NCBI RefSeq assembly: GCF_017976235.1
Contig: NZ_JACVHC010000001.1
Location: forward strand, 930,001 to 994,000
Direction: 5' to 3'
DNA: 64,000 nucleotides
Source: Pseudomonas anatoliensis
Lineage (GTDB): Bacteria; Pseudomonadota; Gammaproteobacteria; Pseudomonadales; Pseudomonadaceae
Part shown: piece after piece, positions 1 to 9,169 of the stretch
Numbering within the stretch: position 1 is the stretch's first letter
How the letters are laid out: every line of letters starts with the position of its first letter
Position numbers and translations under genes: made by a program
The notes under the pieces: model-generated
The model's input: only the letters and a program-made list of their open reading frames with translations
Database searches by the model: none
What the model was told of the DNA's origin: nothing

Positions 1-611
1 CCCATTTTGTGTTCAGTGCGATCGACGATGAACCCCGGTGTATCGGTGGGCACCAGAAACGCCGAAATGCCTTTCTTGCCCAGATCCGGGTCAGTCACCG
101 CAAACACGATCGCCAGTTTTGCCCGCTTGCCGTTGCTGACAAATTGCTTGGCGCCGTTGATCACCCACTGGCCATCGCGCAACTCGGCGCGAGTGCGCAG
201 GTTGTGTGCTTCGGAACCGGCCTGCGGCTCAGTCAGGCAGAAGCAGCCGATCACCGCGCCGCTGGCCAGATCCGCCAGCCAGGTCTGTTTCTGCTCGTCG
301 CTGCCGTAATTCATCACCGGGCCGCAACCGACCGAGTTGTGGATGCTCATGAACGCGCCCGTCGCGCCATCGCCGGCGGAAATCTCTTCCACGGCCAGCG
401 CATAAGCGACGTAATCAACGTAAGTGCCGCCCCATTCTTCGGGCACGACCATGCCCAGCAGACCCAACTCGCCCATCTTCGCCACGAGGGCGTCGTCGAT
501 CCAGCCAGCCTTTTCCCAGGCTTGCGCATGAGGTGCGATTTCGCCGCGGGCAAAGTCCCGGGCCATGTCGCGGATCATCACTTGTTCTTCAGTCAGTTCG
601 AGATCGTGCAT
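1..611 (-). CDS. Acyl-CoA dehydrogenase, N-terminal part (runs off window)
   Basis: The N-terminal 203 residues of an acyl-CoA dehydrogenase are visible; the rest lies left of position 1. The protein starts [20 protein letters not shown], typical of the all-helical N-terminal domain. Further on come [18 protein letters not shown], the flavin and substrate contact segment, and the start of the middle beta domain ([14 protein letters not shown]). The family oxidises acyl-CoA to enoyl-CoA using FAD and passes electrons to ETF. It begins three bases after the stop of the 3-hydroxyisobutyryl-CoA hydrolase gene, so the two are almost certainly cotranscribed. That neighbour makes an isobutyryl-CoA or short branched-chain acyl-CoA dehydrogenase of valine breakdown the best guess. 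The family is certain; the substrate is inferred. Confidence 0.9.
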   Translation of the reverse strand, partial: MHDLELTEEQVMIRDMARDFARGEIAPHAQAWEKAGWIDDALVAKMGELGLLGMVVPEEWGGTYVDYVAYALAVEEISAGDGATGAFMSIHNSVGCGPVMNYGSDEQKQTWLADLASGAVIGCFCLTEPQAGSEAHNLRTRAELRDGQWVINGAKQFVSNGKRAKLAIVFAVTDPDLGKKGISAFLVPTDTPGFIVDRTEHKM

Positions 612-614
612 GGC

Positions 615-1721
615 TCAGCTCCCGCTCTCAGCAAAACCGTGGAAGAAACTCGCCACATGCGCAGGGTCCAGCGCGGCGAGGGTCGGCGGGTTCCAGCGCG
701 GTGTCTTGTCTTTGTCGATCAGCAGCGCGCGCACGCCTTCGATCAGGTCACCGCGGGCGAACCACTGACGATCCAGGTGCAGTTCGAGGGCGAAGCACTG
801 TTCCAGGCTCAAGTGCCGGCCGCGACGGAGCATTTCCAGGGTAACGGCCGTGGCCAGCGGTGAGCGGGTTTCCAGCAGATCAGCCGTGGTGGTCGCCCAT
901 TCATGGCTGTCAGCCACGGTCACGGCACGCAGTTGCTCGACCATGCTTGGCACGTCCGGCAGCGCGAAGAAGTGGTCGATGGCCGGACGCAAGGCTTCAA
1001 GCGGCGCATCGGGCAGGGTTTGCACGCCGTGTTTGGCCAACAGGTTTTGCAGCGACTTGAGTGGCGTGTCCTGCCATTCCATCTGATCGAGTTTTTCATC
1101 GAGGATGGCCAGTTTGCTGCTGTCCAGATACCAGTCAGCGAGCCCGCAATACAACGCATCGGCAGCGCGGATCTGCACGCCGCTGACGCCCAGGTAGATC
1201 CCCAGCTCGCCGGGAATGCGCGGCAGGAAATAGCTGCCGCCGACGTCCGGGAAATAACCGATGGCCACTTCCGGCATTGCCAGTCGGCTCTTTTCGGTGA
1301 CCACGCGCAGATCGGCGCCTTGCACCAGGCCCATGCCGCCACCGAGGACAAATCCGTCCATCAGGGCCAGCACCGGTTTGCGGTAATGGTGAATCGTCAG
1401 GTCGAGGGCGTATTCCTCGACGAAGAAATCTTCGTGCAGCGTGTCGCCGCTCTTGAAACTGTCGTAAAGCGAACGAATGTCGCCACCGGCGCAGAAGGCT
1501 TTGTCACCGGCACCGCGCAGCACAACGGCGTGCACATCGGCGTCGCTCGCCCAAGCGTCGAGCTGCTGTTGCAGCAGGCGAACCATGTCGAGGGTAATGG
1601 CGTTGAGGCCGGCGGGGCGGTTAAGGGTCAGGTGACCGATGTGGTTGCGAACCTCGGCCAGCACTTCGTTTTGCGTGGCATCCATGGACAGAGTCCGCGG
1701 GGATGAAGCCTGAGCAGTCAT
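615..1721 (-). CDS. 3-hydroxyisobutyryl-CoA hydrolase (enoyl-CoA hydratase/isomerase family)
   Basis: A 368-residue crotonase-fold protein. The oxyanion-hole segment FCAGGDIRSLY and the active-site loop AMPEVAIGYFPDVGGSYFL are the form seen in 3-hydroxyisobutyryl-CoA hydrolases rather than in hydratases of about 260 residues, and the longer C-terminal half also fits. The enzyme releases 3-hydroxyisobutyrate from its CoA ester in valine catabolism in the cytoplasm. The ATG at 1721 is chosen because GGGAG lies about seven bases upstream; an in-frame GTG sits directly before it. The acyl-CoA dehydrogenase gene follows after three bases, as one transcription unit. Confidence 0.9.
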   Translation of the reverse strand: MTAQASSPRTLSMDATQNEVLAEVRNHIGHLTLNRPAGLNAITLDMVRLLQQQLDAWASDADVHAVVLRGAGDKAFCAGGDIRSLYDSFKSGDTLHEDFFVEEYALDLTIHHYRKPVLALMDGFVLGGGMGLVQGADLRVVTEKSRLAMPEVAIGYFPDVGGSYFLPRIPGELGIYLGVSGVQIRAADALYCGLADWYLDSSKLAILDEKLDQMEWQDTPLKSLQNLLAKHGVQTLPDAPLEALRPAIDHFFALPDVPSMVEQLRAVTVADSHEWATTTADLLETRSPLATAVTLEMLRRGRHLSLEQCFALELHLDRQWFARGDLIEGVRALLIDKDKTPRWNPPTLAALDPAHVASFFHGFAESGS

Positions 1722-1868
1722 CACTAACTCCCTGCTTTTATTGTCTTTATTCGAGAAGCTCGCACGCGAGCGTTAACGGATCGTAACAGTGCAAATTTGC
1801 CGTGTACAACGGGGATATCTGCAGGGGCTGTGTGCGTTTTTACATCAGGTGATGGAATGCAGTACCAG

Positions 1869-1948
1869 TGTAGGAGCTGCCGAAGGCTGCGATCTTTTGA
1901 TCTTGAAAAATCCACATCAAAAGATCGCAGCCTTCGGCAGCTCCTACA
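1869..1948. repeat. REP inverted-repeat element, family TGTAGGAGCTGCC
   Basis: Long near-perfect inverted repeat: the left arm starts TGTAGGAGCTGCCGAAGG and the right arm ends as its complement. Related copies lie at 4090-4161, 9170-9265 and 9302-9391. It sits between the HIBYL-CoA hydrolase promoter region and the 3' end of the HPP gene, the usual extragenic place for Pseudomonas REP/REPIN sequences. When transcribed it would form a stable hairpin that could act in mRNA stability or termination. Confidence 0.9.
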
Positions 1949-1963
1949 AAGAGTTCGAGGGAG

Positions 1964-2659
1964 TCAGGACGGGCGGGTAAAGACTTCACCAATACTGCGC
2001 CGCTTGGCATGCAGTTCACTGGCGTGGATCAGTTGCTCAAGATCTTCAGGCGTGATGTCGATGAACGCCTCCATGTCGGCCAGCGCCAGTTTCAGGTCTT
2101 CAGCCGTAATCGCCTGGCTGTCGACCGGGGCAACCACGGGCGCGGGTTCGGCGGGGCGTTTCGGGTAACGAATGCGCGTCAGGTTGTTGTAGGCCAAGGC
2201 ACTGGCCAACATGCACGCAGCCCCCAGCATCACTGGCTCCATGGCTTTCCAGTCCAGGGCGATGGTTGCCGGGTCGGCCAGCACCAGAGTCAGTGCCAAC
2301 GCGCCGGCCGGTGGGTGCAGGCAGCGCAACCAGCACATCAGAATCAACGCCATGCCCGCCGCCAGGCACGCGCTACCGAGTGTTCGGCCGAGCACATGGG
2401 CGACCAGCAGCGCTACGACGCCGGCACACAGATAGCCGCCCAGAATCGACCACGGCTGGGCGAGGGCACCTGACGATACGGCGAACAGCAGCACCGCCGA
2501 CGCGCCCAACGGGCCGATCAGGTGATAAGCCACTTCATGCCCGAAGACCTGGGCGCACAACCACACGCTGAACAGCGTCCCCAGTGCCATGCCGATAGCG
2601 GCGCGGCTCCATTCGGTCGGTCGGGTGTTGATGGCGGCGGGTAACCAGCGAGCGAGCAT
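1964..2659 (-). CDS. HPP family integral membrane protein lacking CBS domains
   Basis: A 231-residue protein with about four to five membrane segments and the family signature CLHPPAGALALTL, preceded by GPLGASAVLLFA. HPP proteins are proposed membrane transporters; plant homologues are linked to nitrite transport. Many proteobacterial members are about 380 residues and carry two CBS domains after the membrane part. Here the linker (ITAEDLKLALADMEAF, then ELHAKRRSIGE) is present, but the protein stops at once and a REP follows, so the CBS part is absent. The ATG at 2659 begins the conserved membrane domain and has AAGGA upstream; the longer in-frame extension is not conserved-looking. Function is not assigned beyond the family. 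Confidence 0.8.
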   Translation of the reverse strand: MLARWLPAAINTRPTEWSRAAIGMALGTLFSVWLCAQVFGHEVAYHLIGPLGASAVLLFAVSSGALAQPWSILGGYLCAGVVALLVAHVLGRTLGSACLAAGMALILMCWLRCLHPPAGALALTLVLADPATIALDWKAMEPVMLGAACMLASALAYNNLTRIRYPKRPAEPAPVVAPVDSQAITAEDLKLALADMEAFIDITPEDLEQLIHASELHAKRRSIGEVFTRPS

Positions 2660-2814
2660 GTAAAACCGATCCTTGCAAAAATCCGGGCAAAAAAAAGGAC
2701 TTGTCCGGCAAATCCGGAAAGCCCTCGAAGTGTTCCAACATTGGGGGAGGAACGCGCACAGTGTGCCGATCATTCTCGATGCTGACAAATTCATATTAAT
2801 GCAGTTTGAGTGCA

Positions 2815-3993
2815 TTACTTTTGCATTGAAGCGACCCTGCGCCCACTGACAAAACACAGATAACCGCCCAATGCCGCCAGAATACTCAGCGCATAAAACA
2901 TGCTCGGCGCCGGCGTGTGCATCAGCAGAAACCCGCACATTACCGGGCTTAGAGCACCGCCCAGCGCCGCCAGATTCTGTGCGCCGTAGTAGCTGCCGCG
3001 AAGTTCTTCCGGGGCCAGGGTATCGACGAAGAGGAAATCCGCCGGGTAGATGATCATCTCGCCCAAGGTGAAAATGAACATTGCCACGCACCAGCCGATG
3101 AGGCTGTCGGCGAAACTGAAGCCGATCAACCCGACGATGAACAGCGCGGTGCCCCCGGCAATCCAGTACCGCAGGTGTTCACGTTTGAGGAAGCGGCCAA
3201 TCTGGTATTGCAGCAGGATCACCGTGATCGCGTTGCAGGCGAGCAGGGCGGCCATGGTGTCGAGGGTCTGTTGCTGAGTGTGCGTCACCAGCAGGTACTG
3301 CGACAGGTACAAAGTGAATCGCCCGTGCACCAACGTGCTGAGCAGACAGCCGAGGGTCAACAGGACCATCGTGCGGTCGTTTTTCAGAATGATCAGGGTA
3401 TTCAGAAAGCTTTGCGGCTGGCCGAGCGGCGATATCGGGTTCACCTCCCTGGCGGCGCCGAGCAGCAGGAACACGCTGCCACACGCAATCGCCCCGGCGA
3501 CGATAAAAGGCGCGGCAGGCTGGATGCCGGCAATCACCACGCCAATCATCGGGCCGACGGCGTAACCGATGTTGGTCAGCGTGTAGGTCAGGGAAAACGC
3601 CTTGACCCGCTGGCCGACGGGCAGGTTCTCGCTGAGGATCGCCTTGGAGCAGATCAGGAACAGCGCCGAGGCGGTTTCGCTGATGATCAGCACCAGCGTG
3701 ACCAGGTACAGATTCTGCGCGAAGGTCAGCAGCATCAGGCCGATACCGCTCGACAGCATGGTCAGAATCAGCAACTGGCGCTTGTTCAGCCGATCGATGA
3801 TGTAGCCCCCATAAAGCGACAGCAGTGTGGCGCTGAACACCGCAATGCCCAGCAGCAGCCCGACGTCCTGTGGGTTGAGGCCAAGTTTGTTGCTGAGAAA
3901 CAAGGTCAGCAATGGGCTGATCAGGGCACGGCTGATGACGACCGTCAGCGAGCTGATCATCAGCCGGCGGATCAGGGGAGAATAGGTGGCCAC
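2815..3993 (-). CDS. MFS transporter (MdtH/YdeE-like, drug efflux type)
   Basis: A 392-residue, 12-helix major facilitator protein of the DHA1 type. It has the loop 2-3 motif GGYIIDRLNKRQLL and a helix 5 region TNIGYAVGPMIGVVIAG, matching motif C (GxxxGPxxGG) of antiporters. It most likely exports small organic compounds with proton exchange. The start is a GTG at 3993, about 17 bases after AAGGA. It is a single-gene unit separated from the HPP gene by about 155 bases and flanked upstream by a REP. The substrate cannot be told from sequence. Confidence 0.85.
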   Translation of the reverse strand: MATYSPLIRRLMISSLTVVISRALISPLLTLFLSNKLGLNPQDVGLLLGIAVFSATLLSLYGGYIIDRLNKRQLLILTMLSSGIGLMLLTFAQNLYLVTLVLIISETASALFLICSKAILSENLPVGQRVKAFSLTYTLTNIGYAVGPMIGVVIAGIQPAAPFIVAGAIACGSVFLLLGAAREVNPISPLGQPQSFLNTLIILKNDRTMVLLTLGCLLSTLVHGRFTLYLSQYLLVTHTQQQTLDTMAALLACNAITVILLQYQIGRFLKREHLRYWIAGGTALFIVGLIGFSFADSLIGWCVAMFIFTLGEMIIYPADFLFVDTLAPEELRGSYYGAQNLAALGGALSPVMCGFLLMHTPAPSMFYALSILAALGGYLCFVSGRRVASMQK

Positions 3994-4089
3994 GAAGAGG
4001 TCAATGTCCTTATTTCAAATGCACAGGCGGGCGTCGCCATCCTCACCGGGTCTCAGTCACCGGTCAACCTGACACAACAAAATCCCCTA

Positions 4090-4161
4090 TGTAGGAGCTG
4101 CCGAAGGCTGCGATCTTTAACAATCAAGATCAAAAGATCGCAGCCTTCGGCAGCTCCTACA
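4090..4161. repeat. REP inverted-repeat element
   Basis: Same family as the element at 1869. The arms start TGTAGGAGCTGCCGAAGG and end in the complement, with a short AT-rich centre. It lies between the MFS gene start and the 3' end of the UDP-glucose dehydrogenase gene, 26 bases past the ugd stop, where it may also help end transcription. Confidence 0.9.
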
Positions 4162-4187
4162 TGGGGGTTCGTGTTCGCAATAACCGG

Positions 4188-5567
4188 TCAGGCGACGTCG
4201 GACGCATGGGGCCATTGTTGTAGCGGGATTGGCAATTTGCGCGACTCGCCACGGCCCATCGGGAAGTACTGGAAGCCGTTGCGCGCCAACCGCTCGGCGT
4301 CGTACAGATTGCGACCGTCGAAGATCACCGGGGTGTTCAGACGTTGTTTGATGAGGTCGAAATCCGGCGCCTTGAACTGTTGCCATTCGGTGCAGATGAT
4401 CAACGCGTCGGTACCGGGCAATGTTGACTCCGGTGTGCCCATCAACATCAGTTTCGATTCGTTGGGGTAGAGGTTCTGGGTTTGCTGCATGGCCTCGGGA
4501 TCGAACGCGCGCACGCTGGCGCCGGCGGCCCAGAGTTCTTCCAGCAAGACCCGGCTCGGTGCATCGCGCATGTCGTCGGTGTTGGGTTTGAAGGCCAGGC
4601 CCCACAGGGCGAAGGTCTTGCCGCGCAGTTCGCCTCGGTAGAACGCATTGATGCGCTCGAACAGTTTGTGCTTCTGCCGCTGGTTGATCGCTTCGACTGC
4701 TTGCAGCAAGTCGCTGGAGCAGTGCGCCTGTTCGGCACTGTGGATCAAGGCGCGCATGTCCTTGGGAAAGCACGAACCGCCATAACCACAACCCGGATAG
4801 ATAAAGTGGTAGCCGATGCGCGTATCGGCGCCGATACCCTGGCGCACCGATTCGATGTCGGCACCCAAGTGTTCGGCCAGTTCGGCGATCTGGTTGATGA
4901 AGCTGATCTTGGTCGCGAGCATGCAGTTGGCGGCGTACTTGGTCAGCTCGGCGCTGCGCAGGTCCATGAACATGATGCGGTCATGGTTGCGGTTGAAGGG
5001 CGCGTACAGATCGCGCATCACATCACGCACCTCATCGCCCTCGCAGCCGATGACGATGCGGTCCGGGCGGCGGCAGTCGGCAACGGCGGAGCCTTCCTTG
5101 AGAAATTCCGGGTTGGAGACGATATCGAAATGCAGCAACCGACCCACTTTGATCAAGGCCTTTTCGATGTGAGTGCGCAAGGTGTCGCCCGTGCCCACCG
5201 GCACCGTGGATTTCTCCACCAGAATCAACGGCTGCTCACGGTGCCTCGCAATGGCGTCGCCGACCGAGAGCACGTAGCGCAAATCGGCCGAGCCGTCTTC
5301 ACGGGACGGCGTACCCACCGCAATGAACGCCACCCGGCCGTGTTGCACGGCGAGTTTTTCATCGCTGGTGAACAACAGGCGTTTCGCATCCAGCCCCTCG
5401 CGCACCAGGCTGGCCAGCCCCGGTTCGAAAATGCTGACGTGGCCCTGACTCAGCAAGTCGACCTTGTTCTGGTCGACGTCCATACACACCACGTCATGCC
5501 CGACTTCGGCCAGCACAGCCGCTTGCACCAGACCGACGTAACCGCTGCCAAATACCGTGATTTTCAT
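4188..5567 (-). CDS. ugd: UDP-glucose 6-dehydrogenase
   Basis: A 459-residue cytoplasmic enzyme that oxidises UDP-glucose to UDP-glucuronate with two NAD, a precursor of acidic polysaccharides and of sugar modification of lipid A. The N-terminal Rossmann motif is FGSGYVGLVQ. The catalytic cysteine is Cys266 in GCGYGGSCFPKDMR. The C-terminal UDP-binding domain begins near ALWGLAFKPNTDDMRDAPS. Length and motifs are complete. The ATG has AGGAG about seven bases upstream. No polysaccharide or arn genes are adjacent, so the pathway it feeds here is open. Confidence 0.95.
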   Translation of the reverse strand: MKITVFGSGYVGLVQAAVLAEVGHDVVCMDVDQNKVDLLSQGHVSIFEPGLASLVREGLDAKRLLFTSDEKLAVQHGRVAFIAVGTPSREDGSADLRYVLSVGDAIARHREQPLILVEKSTVPVGTGDTLRTHIEKALIKVGRLLHFDIVSNPEFLKEGSAVADCRRPDRIVIGCEGDEVRDVMRDLYAPFNRNHDRIMFMDLRSAELTKYAANCMLATKISFINQIAELAEHLGADIESVRQGIGADTRIGYHFIYPGCGYGGSCFPKDMRALIHSAEQAHCSSDLLQAVEAINQRQKHKLFERINAFYRGELRGKTFALWGLAFKPNTDDMRDAPSRVLLEELWAAGASVRAFDPEAMQQTQNLYPNESKLMLMGTPESTLPGTDALIICTEWQQFKAPDFDLIKQRLNTPVIFDGRNLYDAERLARNGFQYFPMGRGESRKLPIPLQQWPHASDVA

Positions 5568-5858
5568 GAAGCACTCCTGAATGCGGACGCGCGAGCCAGA
5601 TGAGTGTTGATCGGTTGATGACCGCGATCAGGGTAGACAGGGGCATGTTTCAATTCGTCTATCGCGCTTGCAACGTCCGCCCGGTTGTCTGAAAAACACG
5701 GAATTTCAAGGGCTTGGAATACCGGTCGGGGAATGCCTGATTGACTTTTAAGCCCTTGGCCGGCAGGTTGTGATCCTTTTCCGGCAACCGGTTGCATTCA
5801 GGTTTTGCCGTTTTTTGTCATGTTGTAATGAACTGTTTTCCATTCAAGGCCGTTTCGT

Positions 5859-6797
5859 TTGATTGACTTGTCGAGTATTGAATCCACCCCGTCCAACACT
5901 AATCCGCTGACGCTTTATCTGGCACGTCTGGCGCCTTCCAGCCAGTTGACCATGCGCTACGTTTTGCAGGATGCCGCCGACCGCCTCGGTTTCGAAGAAG
6001 TGAATATCGAGGAAATCCCCTGGCACGCGCTGCAACCGGAGGATGTCGTGGCATTGGTCGCCGCATTGCGCGCCGACGGTTATGCGCCCAACACCTCGTC
6101 GCTTTACGTGAATGCCGTACGCGGGGTGATGAACGAAGCCTGGCGCATGAGCCTGATCAGCCAGGATCATTTGTTGAAGATGCGTTCGGTCAAGGGCATC
6201 GCCGGCACGCGGTTGTCGCAGGGCCGCAACCTCAAGCGCTCGCTGATTCATGAATTGATGGAAGTCTGCGCCGCCGATCCACGTCCGCAGGGGCTGCGTG
6301 ACGCCGCAGTGATTGCGCTGCTGTACGGCACCGGCATGCGCAAATCCGAGTCGGTGGATCTGGATTTGAATCAGGTCGATTTCACTGAGCGCAGCCTGAC
6401 CGTCATCGGCAAGGGCAACAAGCAACTGATCAAGTATGCCCCGGCGTGGGCGTTCGCCAAGCTCGATGCGTGGCTGGAACTGCGTAGATCACAGCTCAAG
6501 GAAGGTGAAAGCGATGACGGGTTTCTGTTCAATCGCATCCGTCGCGGCAGCCACATCACCCGCGAGCGCATCACCAAACACGCGATCTATTACATCGCCC
6601 GTCAGCGCGGCACGCAGGTCGGGGTGAAGATCATGCCCCACGATTTCCGCCGTTCGTTCATCACCCGGGTGATCGAAGAGCATGATCTGTCGATTGCGCA
6701 GAAACTCGCGCATCACAGCAACATCCAGACCACCGCCAACTACGATGTGCGTGACGACAACGAGCGGCGGCGGGCGGTGGATCGCTTCGATCTCTGA
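5859..6797 (+). CDS. Lone tyrosine recombinase / site-specific integrase
   Basis: A 312-residue protein with an N-terminal SAM-like core-binding domain (about 15-115) and a C-terminal catalytic domain (about 125-312). The residues seen are Arg161 in GTGMRKSE, a lysine in GKGNKQ (about 185-188), His261 and Arg264 in MPHDFRRS, His285 in KLAHHSNIQTT and Tyr295 in ANYDV. The catalytic set therefore appears complete. The start used is a TTG at 5859; the next in-frame ATG would remove 31 residues of the DNA-binding domain. No excisionase, phage or plasmid genes and no att repeats are visible nearby. The gene ends exactly where the convergent pqiC ends, without a spare base. Its target is unknown. 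Confidence 0.85.
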   Translation: MIDLSSIESTPSNTNPLTLYLARLAPSSQLTMRYVLQDAADRLGFEEVNIEEIPWHALQPEDVVALVAALRADGYAPNTSSLYVNAVRGVMNEAWRMSLISQDHLLKMRSVKGIAGTRLSQGRNLKRSLIHELMEVCAADPRPQGLRDAAVIALLYGTGMRKSESVDLDLNQVDFTERSLTVIGKGNKQLIKYAPAWAFAKLDAWLELRRSQLKEGESDDGFLFNRIRRGSHITRERITKHAIYYIARQRGTQVGVKIMPHDFRRSFITRVIEEHDLSIAQKLAHHSNIQTTANYDVRDDNERRRAVDRFDL

Positions 6798-7349
6798 TCA
6801 GGAGGAGGGTGGGCAACCGCGCGACCCACTGGCGGCCTGAGTGATTTGCGCGGCAAGACGCTTGACGTTGTTTTGCTGCGCCGTCACCAGTTCGTCGATG
6901 CTTGGCCCGGAAGGCGTTTGCAGGACGGAACGGCAGGTCAGCAGTGCGCTGTCAGTCGCGCCGAGTGGCCGCAAACGCCATTTGACGTCGATCAAACCGT
7001 ACTGGCCGGGGATCGAATCGAAGCGCTGCACGTCGACGCGCACCGAGAGTTTCTGCTGGCCGCTGGCGCTGCTCAACTGGTCGACCAAGGCACTGCGCAA
7101 TTCATCCGCGAGCGTCGCGCCCCACCAATCAGTCTCCAGTATCGCCAGGCCACTGTTGCCCTGGCGGATGACGATTTGTGCGCGATCGACCTGCGGCGGC
7201 ACGGTGACGCCTTCAATGGCGATCTCCGATCCGCTTCGGCCAGAACCCGGTTGTGCCGGTACCAGCGTGTGAAAGCTGATCGGATCGCTACGACAAGCGC
7301 CAAGCAGCATCAATGCAGCGAGCACGGTGATCTTCAACGGTAAAGCCAT
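6798..7349 (-). CDS. pqiC: PqiC family outer-membrane lipoprotein (ABC-type transport auxiliary component)
   Basis: A 183-residue lipoprotein: the signal peptide ends in the lipobox LLGAC (Cys at residue 19), and the mature part matches the PqiC/DUF330 family (FHTLVPAQPGSG at its start, then ADELRSALVDQLSS). In E. coli PqiC is anchored to the outer membrane and pairs with PqiB, forming part of a lipid-transport bridge across the periplasm. It follows pqiB by 16 bases on the same strand, and AGGAG precedes the start. Confidence 0.85.
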   Translation of the reverse strand: MALPLKITVLAALMLLGACRSDPISFHTLVPAQPGSGRSGSEIAIEGVTVPPQVDRAQIVIRQGNSGLAILETDWWGATLADELRSALVDQLSSASGQQKLSVRVDVQRFDSIPGQYGLIDVKWRLRPLGATDSALLTCRSVLQTPSGPSIDELVTAQQNNVKRLAAQITQAASGSRGCPPSS

Positions 7350-7365
7350 GGTTCAGCTCCTGTGC

Positions 7366-9021
7366 TCAATTACGTGGCGGTCCTTTAAGGTCCATCGGCC
7401 CGGCGTTTTCGGGACGACCGCGAATCAACGATTCCGGATGACGACCCAGGTAATCCGAGAACTCACGCAGGGAGCGCGACATGCGAGAGAGCTCGTCGAG
7501 GGTCTCATTGATTTTTTCCCGCTGCGGTGAATCATCGGCCAGCGTGGAGTTGGCGGACTGCAGGGTTTTGCTGACATCGGCGAGGGTGCTCTGTACGCCC
7601 GGCAAGGTTTTCGCATTGAACTGGGTCAGGCCTTTGCGCAACTCGACCAGGTTGCCATCGAGGTTGTTGGCGATCCGTTCCACCGGCAGTTTGTTGATTT
7701 TGTCGATCATCGCTTCGAGTTTTTCCTGCAACTGTTCGAGACTGCCGGGCACGGTCGGTATGACCACGGGACGAGCCGTCGGATCGAAGGCGACTTTTTC
7801 AGCTTTAGGGAAGAAGTCCAGCGCCACATACAGTTGGCCCGTGAGCAGGTTGCCGCTACGGGCCTGGGCGCGCAGGCCGTTGTCGATAAAAGTGCCCATC
7901 AGGCGTATGCCGGCGGCTTCGTCGTTGGGGTCGTGCTTGAAGGCCGTGAGCATTTTGCTGTAGGCCTGACCGAGGCGCTGCGGGTAAATGACGATGCCGA
8001 CGTTCAGCGGAAAGCTGCGTTTTTTCGCGTCGAAATCCAGATTGATCCCCACCACCCGGCCAATCTCCATGCCGAGGAACTCCACCGGTGCGCCCACTTT
8101 CAGCCCACGCAGGGCCTGGTCGAAGCGCAAGCTCAGGTATTGCGCTTTGCCGTTGGGTGGGGCGAGGGCGGTTAACTGATCTTCGAACAGCTCGAAGTCT
8201 TTGTCATCGGCTGCAGCGACATCGTTGGGGCTGTAATCCGGCGCCCGGAAGGCAATGCCGCCGACCAGCATCGACGACAACGACTCGGTCTTGACCTGGA
8301 AGCCGTTGGCGCCAACGCTGACGTCTATACCGCTGGCGTTCCAGAAGCGGGTGTTTTCAGTGACGAAGGCATCGTTGGGCGAATGAATGAAGATTTCGAT
8401 GTCGACGCCTTTGCCGTCCTTGCTGAGGGTGTAGGCGACCACTTGGCCCACCGGGATCTTGCGGTAGTAAACCGGCGAACCGATGTCCAGCGAGCCGAGA
8501 TCCTGGGTGTGCAGCATGAAGCGCTTGCCCGGTTCGCCGTAGGTGATGGGCGGCGGGTTCTCCAACCCCTTGAACTGCTTGGCGCGGTTATTGGCCTGGC
8601 CAATGTCGGCGCCGATATAGTCGCCGGAGAGCAGGGTGTCGATACCGGACACGCCGCCAGCGCCAATGCGCGGGCGTACCACCCAGTACTGCGAGTCTTC
8701 GCGGGTAAAGCTTTCGGCCTGCTTGGCCAGTTTGATGGTGGCGTTGACGCTTTTCTGGTCATCGCTCAGCTCGACATCGGTGACCTGGCCGATGACCACG
8801 TTGCGATACTTGACCTCGGTCTTGTTCGCCACCAGCCCGCTGCCGGTCTTGAAGTTGATGACGATGGTCGGCCCTTCCTGCATCAGGTTGTGCACGACCA
8901 GCGAAATACCCACCAGCACCGCGACAATCGGCACGATCCATACCAGCGATATGCTGAAGCGTCGGGTTTTTATGGGGGCCTGGCCTGGTGCTCGTGGCTC
9001 GTCGATGGCTGACGACTTCAT
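7366..9021 (-). CDS. pqiB: Intermembrane transport protein PqiB (MCE domains)
   Basis: A 551-residue inner-membrane-anchored protein: one N-terminal membrane helix (SLVWIVPIVAVLVGISLVV), then repeated MCE domains seen as GPTIVINFKTGSGLVANKTE, GSPVYYRKIPVGQVV and GAPVEFLGMEIGRVV, and a helical C-terminal stalk with an amphipathic repeat region (residues about 430-520). This is the hexameric MCE tube architecture known from E. coli PqiB, which carries lipids between membranes. The ATG at 9021 is preferred over an upstream GTG because a strong site (GAGGAGG) lies seven bases before it. pqiC follows. A pqiA gene, normally just upstream, is absent; REP elements and an oxidase gene are there instead. 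Confidence 0.92.
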   Translation of the reverse strand: MKSSAIDEPRAPGQAPIKTRRFSISLVWIVPIVAVLVGISLVVHNLMQEGPTIVINFKTGSGLVANKTEVKYRNVVIGQVTDVELSDDQKSVNATIKLAKQAESFTREDSQYWVVRPRIGAGGVSGIDTLLSGDYIGADIGQANNRAKQFKGLENPPPITYGEPGKRFMLHTQDLGSLDIGSPVYYRKIPVGQVVAYTLSKDGKGVDIEIFIHSPNDAFVTENTRFWNASGIDVSVGANGFQVKTESLSSMLVGGIAFRAPDYSPNDVAAADDKDFELFEDQLTALAPPNGKAQYLSLRFDQALRGLKVGAPVEFLGMEIGRVVGINLDFDAKKRSFPLNVGIVIYPQRLGQAYSKMLTAFKHDPNDEAAGIRLMGTFIDNGLRAQARSGNLLTGQLYVALDFFPKAEKVAFDPTARPVVIPTVPGSLEQLQEKLEAMIDKINKLPVERIANNLDGNLVELRKGLTQFNAKTLPGVQSTLADVSKTLQSANSTLADDSPQREKINETLDELSRMSRSLREFSDYLGRHPESLIRGRPENAGPMDLKGPPRN

Positions 9022-9169
9022 CCGTGTCCTCCTCTGATAATTGGGCACTGAGCGTCAGGAACGCAAAAGCACTTCATCAATATAGAAGTGCTTGGCGATA
9101 GAGCAAATATGTCTAGCAGTCGGGCGCCATGAATAATGATCGGCAGGTGAAATGCGCTCACCAAACCCC

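Noticed and set aside
3175..4470. A 431-codon open frame on the plus strand
   Set aside because: Antisense to the MFS gene and running through a REP and the end of ugd; composition is not protein-like.
5568..5858. Possible att site or phage remnant beside the recombinase gene
   Set aside because: No direct repeat, tRNA end or other phage-like gene could be found by eye.
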